A stretch of DNA of 10,533 bases from an uncultured Gammaproteobacteria bacterium (GCA_938039225.1 CALHVH010000102.1:1-10533); one strand, 5' to 3'. Shown: positions 1-7,033, counted from the stretch's first letter. Numbers and translations are program-made. Notes: generated by a model not told the origin, from the sequence alone.

Positions 1-687
1 ACGCCACATAAATCCAATAAAAAAACAACCCAGTCCACCCAAGATTAATCCTATCGCAGGAATAATAAACCATTTAGGAACATAAGGTGTCCTTACTGAG
101 TGTGAACCGACAAATTCATAATAACGCTGCCCGTCGGTGACATCTTTTAAGAGTGAAAGTCCATGATACTCATTAAAGTGTTGATACTTGTGGTCAAAAC
201 GCCTCATCAGACTTTGACGTTGCTCACTAGATAACTTTGACCCATTGTTATGAACATCAGAAAAAGTTGAGACTGCTTCACCTGGCTTCAAAACACCTTT
301 TGATTGATATCGATATTCCTGCTTTACCGTATCTGGAATTCGGGTTGCTCCAAAAAATGAGCCTCCCAAAATCAACATCAATAAACCAGCCACTAACCAA
401 CCTTTAGTAGCAGTTACACGTTTTTTCTCAATTTTGTGGATGGTTTCCTTAATTGACTCAACTTCCTTTAATCTAATCAAATCACTCGATACAATCGTCT
501 CAGTCATATCCATGAGATCAATTGAATATATTTCTTTCAACTTATTAAAGATTTCGTCAGAAGGTGCAGATTTTCCAGTTTCTAGCTTAGAGAGGTAAGA
601 TTGTTCAATACCAATTTTGGCTGCAGCATCAGGTTGAGTCCAACCAAGCATGGTTCTTTTGTTTTTTAAGTATTGTCCAAAGCGCAT
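1..687 (-). CDS. Membrane-anchored XRE-family (Cro/C1-type) helix-turn-helix protein, 3' end cut by window edge
   Basis: The reading frame is open from an ATG at 685-687 to the left edge, giving 229 residues without a stop. Residues 5-57 form a Cro/C1-type HTH: GWTQPDAAAKIGI (15-27) fits helices 1-2 and QSYLSKLETGKSAPS (29-43) fits the recognition helix and following turn. A charged linker (about 70-95) leads to a hydrophobic segment at 97-114, a polar domain at 115-205, and a second hydrophobic segment at 206-228 that reaches the edge. The likely topology is cytoplasmic DNA-binding head, membrane pass, periplasmic domain of about 90 residues, then a second pass. The start is supported by AGGA at 695-698, 7 nt upstream. 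The gene follows truB by about 150 bp on the same strand. Function is unknown; a one-component membrane-bound regulator that senses through the periplasmic domain is inference. Uncharacterised proteins of this general plan occur in marine Gammaproteobacteria, from memory. Confidence 0.88.
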   Translation of the reverse strand, partial: MRFGQYLKNKRTMLGWTQPDAAAKIGIEQSYLSKLETGKSAPSDEIFNKLKEIYSIDLMDMTETIVSSDLIRLKEVESIKETIHKIEKKRVTATKGWLVAGLLMLILGGSFFGATRIPDTVKQEYRYQSKGVLKPGEAVSTFSDVHNNGSKLSSEQRQSLMRRFDHKYQHFNEYHGLSLLKDVTDGQRYYEFVGSHSVRTPYVPKWFIIPAIGLILGGLGCFFIGFMWR

Positions 688-694
688 ATATCTA

Positions 695-698
695 TCCT
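695..698 (-). promoter_or_regulatory. Ribosome binding site of the HTH-membrane gene
   Basis: AGGA on the minus strand, 7 nt before the ATG at 685-687. It supports this start, which also places the HTH at the expected distance from the N-terminus. Confidence 0.6.
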
Positions 699-717
699 AT
701 AAGTTTCTGAATTACAT

Positions 718-746
718 ATACATTCTTATGTATTCATTTAATGAAT
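718..746 (-). promoter_or_regulatory. Two abutting palindromes, candidate operator of the HTH gene
   Basis: Two perfect inverted repeats lie side by side upstream of the HTH gene. The first, at 718-733, is ATACAT-TCTT-ATGTAT. The second, at 732-746, is ATTCATT-T-AATGAAT. They lie 31-59 nt upstream of the start codon, inside the 5' leader if the candidate promoter at 755-783 is right. Cro/C1-type proteins commonly bind dyad-symmetric sites and repress their own genes, so an autoregulatory operator is a reasonable inference. The region is AT-rich, which raises the chance of accidental symmetry, and the two palindromes are not copies of one another. Confidence 0.4.
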
Positions 747-754
747 GCTACTTG

Positions 755-783
755 AATATTTAGGACTATCAAACATAATGCAA
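755..783 (-). promoter_or_regulatory. Candidate sigma70 promoter for the HTH gene
   Basis: On the minus strand, TTGCAT (778-783) is followed after 17 bp by AATATT (755-760). The match is only partial (3/6 and 4/6 to consensus) in AT-rich DNA where chance matches are common. Its position is sensible: transcription would start near 748, just before the palindromes at 718-746. A candidate only. Confidence 0.22.
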
Positions 784-814
784 GAATATATATTGTCTGT
801 CTATCAATATGTAT

Positions 815-846
815 AAAAAATTGAGCTAACTGAGAATTATCAATTT
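815..846 (-). terminator. Weak AT-rich terminator-like hairpin overlapping the truB stop
   Basis: On the minus strand AAATTGA (840-846, including the truB TGA) can pair with TCAATTT (818-824). Inside this, TAA can pair with TTA, leaving a two-base GC bulge. The T-run covers 815-820, so the last three T residues of the stem are also the start of the U-tract. The stem has only one G-C pair per arm in the outer helix, so stability is low. It may end part of the nusA-operon transcripts, with some readthrough toward the HTH gene. Confidence 0.33.
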
Positions 847-1778
847 GAATTTGCAGAAAAGACAAACAAACGCTTAGACTTCAAAACCCCAAAAGCATCC
901 AGCTCTGCCAAGGCCAAGACAACTCCATTTTCATCCACAGCTAACACCATACTATCTGCGGCGGTTTCTGTTGTGCGAACTAGCTTGCCATGACGTAAAT
1001 CTTGCGAATGTTCAGCTGACAGTTGCACTTTTTTCCAATTCACTAAGGCTTCATCAATGGGTAAAAGCAGCTTCTCTTGCTCATCTTGTGACAAGGCTTT
1101 GAAGTCTTCGAGACTAATCATCGTTGGCTGCATGAATGGGCTTACACCAATGCGCCTTAAAACTGTTACATGAGCTATGGTTTGTAGTTTAGTAGCAATA
1201 TCTTCAATCAAGCTTCGGATATAAGTGCCCTTGCTGACGGTAACTCGTAAGGAAAAATGCTTTTGTGAGAAACTCAGTAACTCAATAGGTCCAATAGTAA
1301 CTTTACGTGGTTTACGCTCAATGACCTCGCCCTTTCTAGCCAATTTATACAAGCGTTTGCCATCAACTTTAAGCGCTGAATACATAGGAGGAATTTGCTC
1401 GCCTTCACCAAGGAAACTTTCGATGACTCTTTGAATCTGTTCTTTTGTCAGTGGAGGCACTGGCTGTTCTTCAATAACATTACCGTCACTATCAGCAGAA
1501 TCGGTCTTAACGCCTAGCTTTGCCGTCACCTCATACGTCTTATCAGATTCTAGGAGGTATTGACTGATTTTAGTCGCTTCGCCAAAACATAAAGGTAATA
1601 AACCAGTCGCCAATGGATCTAAACTACCGGTATGCCCTGCTTTCTTGGCTTGCAGGCTGTATTTAATGTCTTGGAGAGCTTTATTTGACGTTATGCCAGT
1701 TGGTTTATCGAGAAGTAAAATTCCATGAACATCACGCTTGATGCGTTTAGTCTGTTGGCGCTTATTCTTCGCTGTCAT
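840..1778 (-). CDS. truB: tRNA pseudouridine(55) synthase TruB
   Basis: Converts U55 in the T-loop of nearly all elongator tRNAs to pseudouridine and also helps tRNA fold. The protein is 312 residues from the ATG, close to the usual 310-315. Near the N-terminus are GILLLDKPTGITSN and then AGHTGSLDPLATG, which contains the catalytic aspartate (residue 54 from the ATG). PPMYSALKVDGKRLYKLARKG follows at about 130-150 and SKGTYIRSLIEDIA at about 182-195, both TruB-family signatures. The last 80 or so residues match the C-terminal PUA-like RNA-binding region. A GTG directly before the ATG (1779-1781) could also start the gene. Neither has a clear Shine-Dalgarno, and both lie inside the end of rbfA (17- or 20-nt overlap), so translational coupling to rbfA is likely. 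It is the last gene of the nusA operon here; the usual next gene, rpsO, is absent. Confidence 0.97.
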   Translation of the reverse strand: MTAKNKRQQTKRIKRDVHGILLLDKPTGITSNKALQDIKYSLQAKKAGHTGSLDPLATGLLPLCFGEATKISQYLLESDKTYEVTAKLGVKTDSADSDGNVIEEQPVPPLTKEQIQRVIESFLGEGEQIPPMYSALKVDGKRLYKLARKGEVIERKPRKVTIGPIELLSFSQKHFSLRVTVSKGTYIRSLIEDIATKLQTIAHVTVLRRIGVSPFMQPTMISLEDFKALSQDEQEKLLLPIDEALVNWKKVQLSAEHSQDLRHGKLVRTTETAADSMVLAVDENGVVLALAELDAFGVLKSKRLFVFSANSN

Positions 1779-2157
1779 CACTAGCAGATAATTGTACTTT
1801 TTTACTCATCTCACGAGTTTTAGCAAGCAAGGTATCAATATGAGCCGCATAATCAATTGAAGAATCATAATGAAATTTAAGTGCCGGCACAGTGCGAATC
1901 TTCATTTCTTGGCTCAGTAAATAGCGTAACTTTTTAGCCGCATCATTAAGCAACTCTTGAACGTCTTCTTGAACGAAATCATTTTTAATAGAACGCCAAT
2001 ATACTTTTGCATGACTTAGGTCATTAGAGACTTTAACGTCATTAAATGAAACCAAACGTAATTCTGGTTCATTTAGATCACGCTGTAGAAAGGCATTCAA
2101 CAAACGTTGAATTTCTTGTCCCACTCTAGCACTACGAGCAAAGTCTCTTTTAGCCAT
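1762..2157 (-). CDS. rbfA: 30S ribosome-binding factor RbfA
   Basis: A small KH-fold protein that binds the immature 30S subunit near the 5' end of 16S rRNA and is needed for late maturation and cold adaptation. At 131 residues it matches the E. coli length (about 133). Typical features are the opening MAKRDFARSARVGQEIQRLL, the stretch LVSFNDVKVSNDLSHAKVYW, and the C-terminal LKFHYDSSIDYAAHIDTLLA. The tail after about residue 120 is acidic and likely disordered. It starts 21 nt after the infB stop with only a weak purine-rich site (GGTG, 10 nt upstream), and its 3' end overlaps the start of truB. It works alongside RimP from the same operon on 30S assembly. Confidence 0.96.
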   Translation of the reverse strand: MAKRDFARSARVGQEIQRLLNAFLQRDLNEPELRLVSFNDVKVSNDLSHAKVYWRSIKNDFVQEDVQELLNDAAKKLRYLLSQEMKIRTVPALKFHYDSSIDYAAHIDTLLAKTREMSKKVQLSASDDSEE

Positions 2158-2178
2158 TAGATATAGACACCGACTGTA

Positions 2179-4674
2179 TTACAGTGAGCGTTTGACCTCG
2201 GAACGTTCGAAACATTCAATTTGATCGCCTGGTTGTACGTCTTTATAGTTCTTAACTCCGATACCACACTCAGTACCTGAACGAACTTCCTTAACATCAT
2301 CTTTGAAACGACGTAAAGACTCAAGCTCACCTTCATAAATAACCACGTTATTTCGAAGTACACGTATTGGTAAATCGCGTTTCACATAACCATCAACAAC
2401 AATTGAACCCGCAATATCACCAAATTTAGGTGAAGTAAATACTTCTTTCACTTCGGCTAAACCAACAATATTTTCTCTGATTTCAGGCGATAACATACCC
2501 GATAAGGCATCACGAATCTGATCGATTGCTTCGTAAATAATACTGTAATAGTTAAGATCCACTCCAGTCTCTTTTAATGCTCTTCGTGCACTGGCATCAG
2601 CACGTACATTAAAGCCAATCATAATCGCATTTGAAGCGGATGCTAAATTAACATCTGATTCGGTAATACCACCAACACCACTGGAAAGAACGTTAACCGC
2701 CACTTCCTCAGTCGATAACTGATTAACAGAATCACGTAAAGCTTCAGCACTACCTTGGGTATCAGCTTTAATCATAAGATTCAAAATATCAGCTGTATTG
2801 TCCATATGATTAAACAAGTTTTCTAGCTTAGCTTTTTGTTGCTTAGCTAGAATAAGATCTCGTTGTTTATCGTGACGGGCACTAGCAATTTCTCTAGCCT
2901 TTCGTTCATTCTCAACAACTACAAACTCATCACCCACGTCCGGAATATCAGATAAACCAAGAATTGCTACAGGGATGGATGGTCCGGCTTTTTGTATAGG
3001 CTTACCGTCTTCATCAAACATTGCACGAATACGACCAAATACTTTACCCGCAAGAACTGATTCACCGACTTTAAGCTCACCACGTTGAATAAGCATGGTA
3101 ACCACATTACCACGACCTTTTTCTTGACGCGTTTCAAGTACTGAACCTGTAGCACGGCCTTCCGCTACCGCGGTTAACTCTAATAACTCAGCTTGTAGTG
3201 ATATTGATTCTAATAAACCATCAATACCATCACCATTGAGTGCAGATACATGAGCGAAAATATTTTCACCACCCCAGTCTTCAGGAATAATTTCATGTGC
3301 ACTCAATTCATTTTTAACACGATCGGGATCAGCGCCTTCTTTATCAATTTTATTAACGGCCACAATTAATGGAACACCTGCAGCCTTTGCATGCTTAATC
3401 GCTTCAATGGTTTGTGGCATTACACCATCATCAGCAGCAACTACCAAGATGACAATATCTGTGACTGTAGCACCACGAGCACGCATAGCAGTAAATGCAG
3501 CGTGGCCTGGTGTATCTAAAAAGGTAATGGTTCCCTTAGGTGTATCTACATGATAAGCACCAATATGCTGTGTGATTCCACCTGCTTCACCGTCAGTTAC
3601 CTTAGTGCGACGGATGTAATCTAGCAAAGATGTTTTACCATGATCAACGTGACCCATAATGGTCACAACAGGAGGACGGGTAATACTTTCAGCATCACCG
3701 TCATCTACCACCATGATGGCATCTTCTTCTTCATTTTCATTAATTGGATTTGGCTTATGGCCCATTTCTTCAACCAATAAAATGGCTGTATCTTGATCCA
3801 GCATTTGGTTGATGGTGGCCATTACCCCCATGCCCATTAAGGTCTTAATAAGTTCAGTTGCTTTAATAGCAAGACGTTGAGCAAGCTCACCAACAGTAAT
3901 AGTTTCAGGCAAATCGACTGTTCGAATAATTGGAGCAGTTGGCGCTTCAAACTTATGATCAGACTCAATATTAATATTACTACTACGACGAGAAGGCTTA
4001 CGACGACCCCTACGACCTGATTTATCACTAGATACATGCAATTCTCTGCGACCGTATTTAGTATCAGCTTTAGTCGATTTTGTATCTTTTGCCTTTTTTT
4101 GCACCTTACTGGCACGAGCTTGTTCTTCTTTTTTCTTTTCTTCGGCGAGACGTTTTTTCTCTTCGTTTTCTTTACGTGTTTCCTCAGCTGCCTTAAGCTC
4201 AGCTTGACGTTTTTCTTGTTTTTCTTTTTCTAAACGACTTGTTTCTTCACGTTTTTGACGAGACTCTTCAAGTTTACGACGAGCATCCTCACGTTCTTTT
4301 TCAAGTTCAGCACGTTTTATATCCAGTGCTGACATTTGCTCTTTTGCTTCTTCTTCTAGTACATCACGTTTTATATAAGTACGCTTTTTACGAACTTCTA
4401 CATTAACTGTACGTGCACGACCCTGTGAGCCAGCAAGTTTTAATTCACTTTGACTTTTACGCTTTAAAGTAATTTTTTTAGGGCTTGAAATAGTTTTGCT
4501 TTCGCCACGGCCATGACTTTTACGTAAGTGCTGCAACAAAGTCATTTTTGTATCATCAGATACAATGTCTGTTACTTTATCTAAGGCAACACCCGCTTCA
4601 GCCAGTTGCTCCAAAAGTTTTTCTGGAGTGACTTTTAGAACTTCAGCAAATTGTTTTACAGTTACATCCGACAT
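2179..4674 (-). CDS. infB: Translation initiation factor IF-2
   Basis: GTPase that brings fMet-tRNA to the 30S P site and promotes 50S joining. The protein is 831 residues, somewhat shorter than the E. coli protein (890). An IF2 N-terminal domain (residues 1-55, SDVTVKQFAEVLKVTPEKLL) is followed by a highly charged Lys/Glu/Arg linker (about 95-230), probably one long helix. A second IF2_N module lies at about 258-308. The GTPase core follows: P-loop GHVDHGKT (341-348), switch I GGIT (365-368), DTPGH (387-391), NKID (441-444) and SAL (477-479). The remaining domains include the C-terminal fMet-tRNA-binding region ending in GIGVKNYKDVQPGDQIECFE. The start has a good AGGAG 5 nt upstream. It sits 62 nt after nusA. 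The same window encodes the initiator tRNA it binds. Confidence 0.98.
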   Translation of the reverse strand: MSDVTVKQFAEVLKVTPEKLLEQLAEAGVALDKVTDIVSDDTKMTLLQHLRKSHGRGESKTISSPKKITLKRKSQSELKLAGSQGRARTVNVEVRKKRTYIKRDVLEEEAKEQMSALDIKRAELEKEREDARRKLEESRQKREETSRLEKEKQEKRQAELKAAEETRKENEEKKRLAEEKKKEEQARASKVQKKAKDTKSTKADTKYGRRELHVSSDKSGRRGRRKPSRRSSNINIESDHKFEAPTAPIIRTVDLPETITVGELAQRLAIKATELIKTLMGMGVMATINQMLDQDTAILLVEEMGHKPNPINENEEEDAIMVVDDGDAESITRPPVVTIMGHVDHGKTSLLDYIRRTKVTDGEAGGITQHIGAYHVDTPKGTITFLDTPGHAAFTAMRARGATVTDIVILVVAADDGVMPQTIEAIKHAKAAGVPLIVAVNKIDKEGADPDRVKNELSAHEIIPEDWGGENIFAHVSALNGDGIDGLLESISLQAELLELTAVAEGRATGSVLETRQEKGRGNVVTMLIQRGELKVGESVLAGKVFGRIRAMFDEDGKPIQKAGPSIPVAILGLSDIPDVGDEFVVVENERKAREIASARHDKQRDLILAKQQKAKLENLFNHMDNTADILNLMIKADTQGSAEALRDSVNQLSTEEVAVNVLSSGVGGITESDVNLASASNAIMIGFNVRADASARRALKETGVDLNYYSIIYEAIDQIRDALSGMLSPEIRENIVGLAEVKEVFTSPKFGDIAGSIVVDGYVKRDLPIRVLRNNVVIYEGELESLRRFKDDVKEVRSGTECGIGVKNYKDVQPGDQIECFERSEVKRSL

Positions 4675-4679
4675 GCGGA

Positions 4680-4684
4680 CTCCT
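4680..4684 (-). promoter_or_regulatory. Strong ribosome binding site of infB
   Basis: AGGAG on the minus strand, 5 nt before the infB ATG (4672-4674). It is the clearest Shine-Dalgarno in the nusA operon and fixes the infB start. Its neighbours nusA, rbfA and truB have weak sites. Confidence 0.75.
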
Positions 4685-4736
4685 ATAGTTTTATGTTTCT
4701 TATGAGCGTTTTATATAAATTTTAAATTATCTAAAC

Positions 4737-6257
4737 TTACTCTTCTTCACTTGCAGCAGCAGCATCTGCCTCTGCGAACCAATGAGCTCTGGCAGCCATA
4801 ATTAACTTAGCAGCAGCTTCTTCGCTCATTTCTTCAATTTCAATTAGCTCATCAACCGCTAACTCAGCTAGGTCATCACGATCATGAATTCCATGACTGT
4901 CTAAAATCGCAGCTAAGGAATCAGTCATACCTTCAAGACTAAGCAAATCTAAAGCAGGATCAGCACTTTCAATCGCTTCTTCAGAAGCGATTGCCTGAGT
5001 AAGTAAAACATCTCGTGCTCGATTTCGTAATTCTTGAACAATACCTTCATCAAACTCTTCGATACTTAGCAATTCAGATTCTGGTACAAATGCAATTTCT
5101 TCCATAGAAGAGAAACCTTCTTGTACTAAGATCAAAGCAACTTCTTGATCGACATCCAATTGCTTTGAAAAACGTTCAATTACTTCATGCGACTCAGCTT
5201 CATTCTTAGCATCAGCGTCAGCTACAGTCATCACATTTAAGTTCCAACCGGTTAACTCACTGGCTAAACGAATATTTTGTCCACCACGACCAATAGCCTT
5301 TGACAACATGTCTTCTTCAACCGCAATATCTATACTCAATGACTCTTCATCGAGAACAATTGATAATACTTCAGCTGGCGACATTGCGTTAATAACATAC
5401 TGAGCAGGGTTTTCATTCCAAAGAATAATATCCACTCGCTCACCGGCTAATTCATTTGATACGGCTTGTACACGTGAACCACGCATACCCACACAAGCAC
5501 CAACAGGATCAATACGAGGCTCAACCGCTTTTACAGCAATCTTGGCACGTAAGCCTGGGTCTCTAGCAGCGCTCAAAATAACGATCAAGCCTTGTCCTAC
5601 TTCAGGCACTTCAAGCTTAAACAATTCGATCAAAAACTCTGGTGAAGTTCGAGTCATTAATAACTGTGGGCCACGCGCTTCAGGATTAATTTCATACAGT
5701 ATGCCCTTAACACGATCTTGGGTACGAACTTGCTCACCACGAATCATTTCATTACGAGGTATGAATGCCTCAGCGTTTCCACCTAAATCAACATACACAC
5801 CGTTGCGATCACTACGTTTAACGATACCGCTAACCATTGTGCCAACGCGGTCTGCGTATTCTTCCATAACTTTGGCACGTTCCGCTTCGCGTACTTTTTG
5901 CAAAATTACCTGCTTAGCCGTTTGTGCGGCAATACGACCAAAAGCGATTGATTCAATTGGCTCTTCAACATACTCATCAACAATCGCATCAGGATTAAGA
6001 TCAACCGCATCCATTAAACGTAATTCTTTATCAGGAAATTCTAAATTTGGGTCATCGTCAGCAAACACTTTCCACTGTCTATAAGTTTGGTATTCGCCCG
6101 TCTCACGATTAATTTCAACGCGTGAATCGATATCTTCAGGATGTTTCTTACGGGTAGCCGAAGCTAGTGCGGCTTCTAAGGCCTGAAATATAACTTCTTT
6201 TTCAACGCCTTTCTCATTCGAAACCACGTCGGCCATCATTAAAATTTCTTTATTCAT
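4737..6257 (-). CDS. nusA: Transcription termination/antitermination factor NusA
   Basis: RNA polymerase-binding elongation factor that stimulates pausing and intrinsic termination and takes part in antitermination on rRNA operons. It has 506 residues and the gammaproteobacterial domain order: the N-terminal RNA polymerase-binding domain (1-130, ending in QTAKQVILQKVREAERA); S1 (about 135-200, GIVKRSDRNGVYVDLGGNAEAF); KH1 with VGMRG at 256-260; KH2 with IGRGGQNIR at 322-330; and two acidic C-terminal repeats, AR1 (about 364-425) and AR2 (about 435-492, ending in AAKLIMAARAHWF). The AR repeats, which bind the alpha-CTD and lambda N in E. coli, are absent from many non-proteobacterial NusA proteins and support the taxonomic call. 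The ATG lacks a good Shine-Dalgarno. Upstream, between rimP and nusA, is a hairpin with a U7 tract that could serve feedback control, since NusA itself acts on such structures. Confidence 0.98.
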   Translation of the reverse strand: MNKEILMMADVVSNEKGVEKEVIFQALEAALASATRKKHPEDIDSRVEINRETGEYQTYRQWKVFADDDPNLEFPDKELRLMDAVDLNPDAIVDEYVEEPIESIAFGRIAAQTAKQVILQKVREAERAKVMEEYADRVGTMVSGIVKRSDRNGVYVDLGGNAEAFIPRNEMIRGEQVRTQDRVKGILYEINPEARGPQLLMTRTSPEFLIELFKLEVPEVGQGLIVILSAARDPGLRAKIAVKAVEPRIDPVGACVGMRGSRVQAVSNELAGERVDIILWNENPAQYVINAMSPAEVLSIVLDEESLSIDIAVEEDMLSKAIGRGGQNIRLASELTGWNLNVMTVADADAKNEAESHEVIERFSKQLDVDQEVALILVQEGFSSMEEIAFVPESELLSIEEFDEGIVQELRNRARDVLLTQAIASEEAIESADPALDLLSLEGMTDSLAAILDSHGIHDRDDLAELAVDELIEIEEMSEEAAAKLIMAARAHWFAEADAAAASEEE

Positions 6258-6275
6258 AATTGATCACATTAAGTC

Positions 6276-6306
6276 AAAAAAATGATAAAAGTCATTCACT
6301 TTTATC
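6276..6306 (-). terminator. AT-rich terminator or attenuator between rimP and nusA
   Basis: On the minus strand GATAAAAGT (6298-6306), loop GAATG (6293-6297) and ACTTTTATC (6284-6292) form a perfect 9-bp stem with a 5-nt loop. One A and seven T follow (6276-6282). This is the layout of an intrinsic terminator, but with only two G-C pairs in the stem, so it is probably leaky. It lies 20 nt after the rimP stop and 18 nt before the nusA start. Weak-stem terminators of this kind are the class that NusA stimulates, so partial termination controlled by NusA level is a plausible inference. Confidence 0.55.
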
Positions 6307-6325
6307 TGCGTAATAGTACTAATCC

Positions 6326-6796
6326 CTATTTGAAGGAAAAATCGGGTGCCAGATGAGCCTTGACGATAATACGATGCGGTATGGCATACTCTTTATCATC
6401 AACACTCACTAAAACTTTGTCTTCGTCAACGCCTTGCAATAATCCCTTGAGGCGCTTACGCCCTTGGTGCAACTCGCTGAGCTTAATCTTTACTTGCTCA
6501 CCTGCATAGGTAGCAAAATGCTCAAGACTCCGTAGCGGACGTTCGGCGCCTGGTGAAGACACTTCTAAAGTGTACTCTCCTGGAACTGGATCCTCTACTT
6601 CCAATATTAAACCAACATGATTACTTACTGCTGCACAATCCTCAACATTAATACCTTGCTCCGTATCGATAAAAATACGTAAAGTAGATGGTTTTCCACT
6701 AATGTGCTCTAACTCTACTAACTCATAACCTAATTGATTGATTTCAGGCTCAAGCAGCGTGAATAATCGAGTTGGCAAGTCTTGTTGTAAGCTCAT
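6326..6796 (-). CDS. rimP: Ribosome maturation factor RimP
   Basis: Binds the 30S subunit and helps assembly of its head region. The 156 residues match the family (about 150). The N-terminal alpha/beta domain (1-84) carries LGYELVELEH, PSTLRIFIDTEQGINVEDC and the signature YTLEVSSPGAERPL (about 75-92). The C-terminal Sm-like domain (about 93-150) contains RKRLKGLLQGV and ends with IVKAHLAPDF. GAGAG 5 nt before the ATG is an acceptable ribosome binding site. It is the first protein gene of the nusA operon, placed after the initiator tRNA and a strong terminator. It therefore needs either readthrough of that terminator or a promoter of its own in the 66 bp before the gene; I found no convincing one. 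Confidence 0.96.
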   Translation of the reverse strand: MSLQQDLPTRLFTLLEPEINQLGYELVELEHISGKPSTLRIFIDTEQGINVEDCAAVSNHVGLILEVEDPVPGEYTLEVSSPGAERPLRSLEHFATYAGEQVKIKLSELHQGRKRLKGLLQGVDEDKVLVSVDDKEYAIPHRIIVKAHLAPDFSFK

Positions 6797-6862
6797 GTTT
6801 TCTCTCTATTTATCTCTAAAACTCAATGCCGAATAAACACTCAACATCTTTCTACAGGCAAC

Positions 6863-6886
6863 AAAAAAGCCCCGCATGCGGAGCTT
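6863..6886 (-). terminator. Strong intrinsic terminator after the initiator tRNA gene
   Basis: On the minus strand AAGCTCCGCA is followed by TGCGGGGCTT, a 10-nt inverted repeat with one T-G wobble. This gives an 8-bp stem closed by a CATG tetraloop, then six T residues (6863-6868). It lies about 57 nt beyond the tRNA CCA and 66 nt before rimP. It would end the tRNA transcript and limit flow into rimP-nusA. Confidence 0.85.
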
Positions 6887-6943
6887 CAGCATCTTCAAAA
6901 AATTACGCCTCTTATAGGTCAAAAAATTTTGGCAATGTTATGT

Positions 6944-7020
<77 letters not shown>

Positions 7021-7033
7021 TCCGCAAGCGCGC

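Noticed and set aside
788..810. ATATTG/CAATAT inverted repeat between truB and the HTH gene
   Set aside because: A 6-bp, nearly all A-T stem with a 9-nt loop is expected by chance in this AT-rich gap.
1225..1434. 69-codon open frame on the plus strand
   Set aside because: It is antisense inside the conserved truB gene and has no ribosome binding site or recognisable protein.
2157..2363. Short minus-strand frame across the end of infB
   Set aside because: It is out of frame with the conserved IF2 C-terminus and has no recognisable domain.
4036..4233. Phe-rich open frame on the plus strand
   Set aside because: It is the antisense of the Lys/Glu-rich linker of infB, where AAA/GAA codons read as TTT/TTC. 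It is a shadow of codon bias.
4675..4736. Hairpin between nusA and infB
   Set aside because: Only an imperfect A/T palindrome is present, with no U-tract, so there is no support for a terminator.
5542..6084. 180-codon open frame on the plus strand
   Set aside because: It lies wholly inside nusA on the opposite strand, its translation is Ser/Thr/Arg-rich and low in complexity, and the nusA frame is full length and conserved.
6797..6862. Promoter for rimP
   Set aside because: The best pairs I found (TTGAGT with TTTTAG, or TTTATT with GATAAA) match the consensus too poorly to list.
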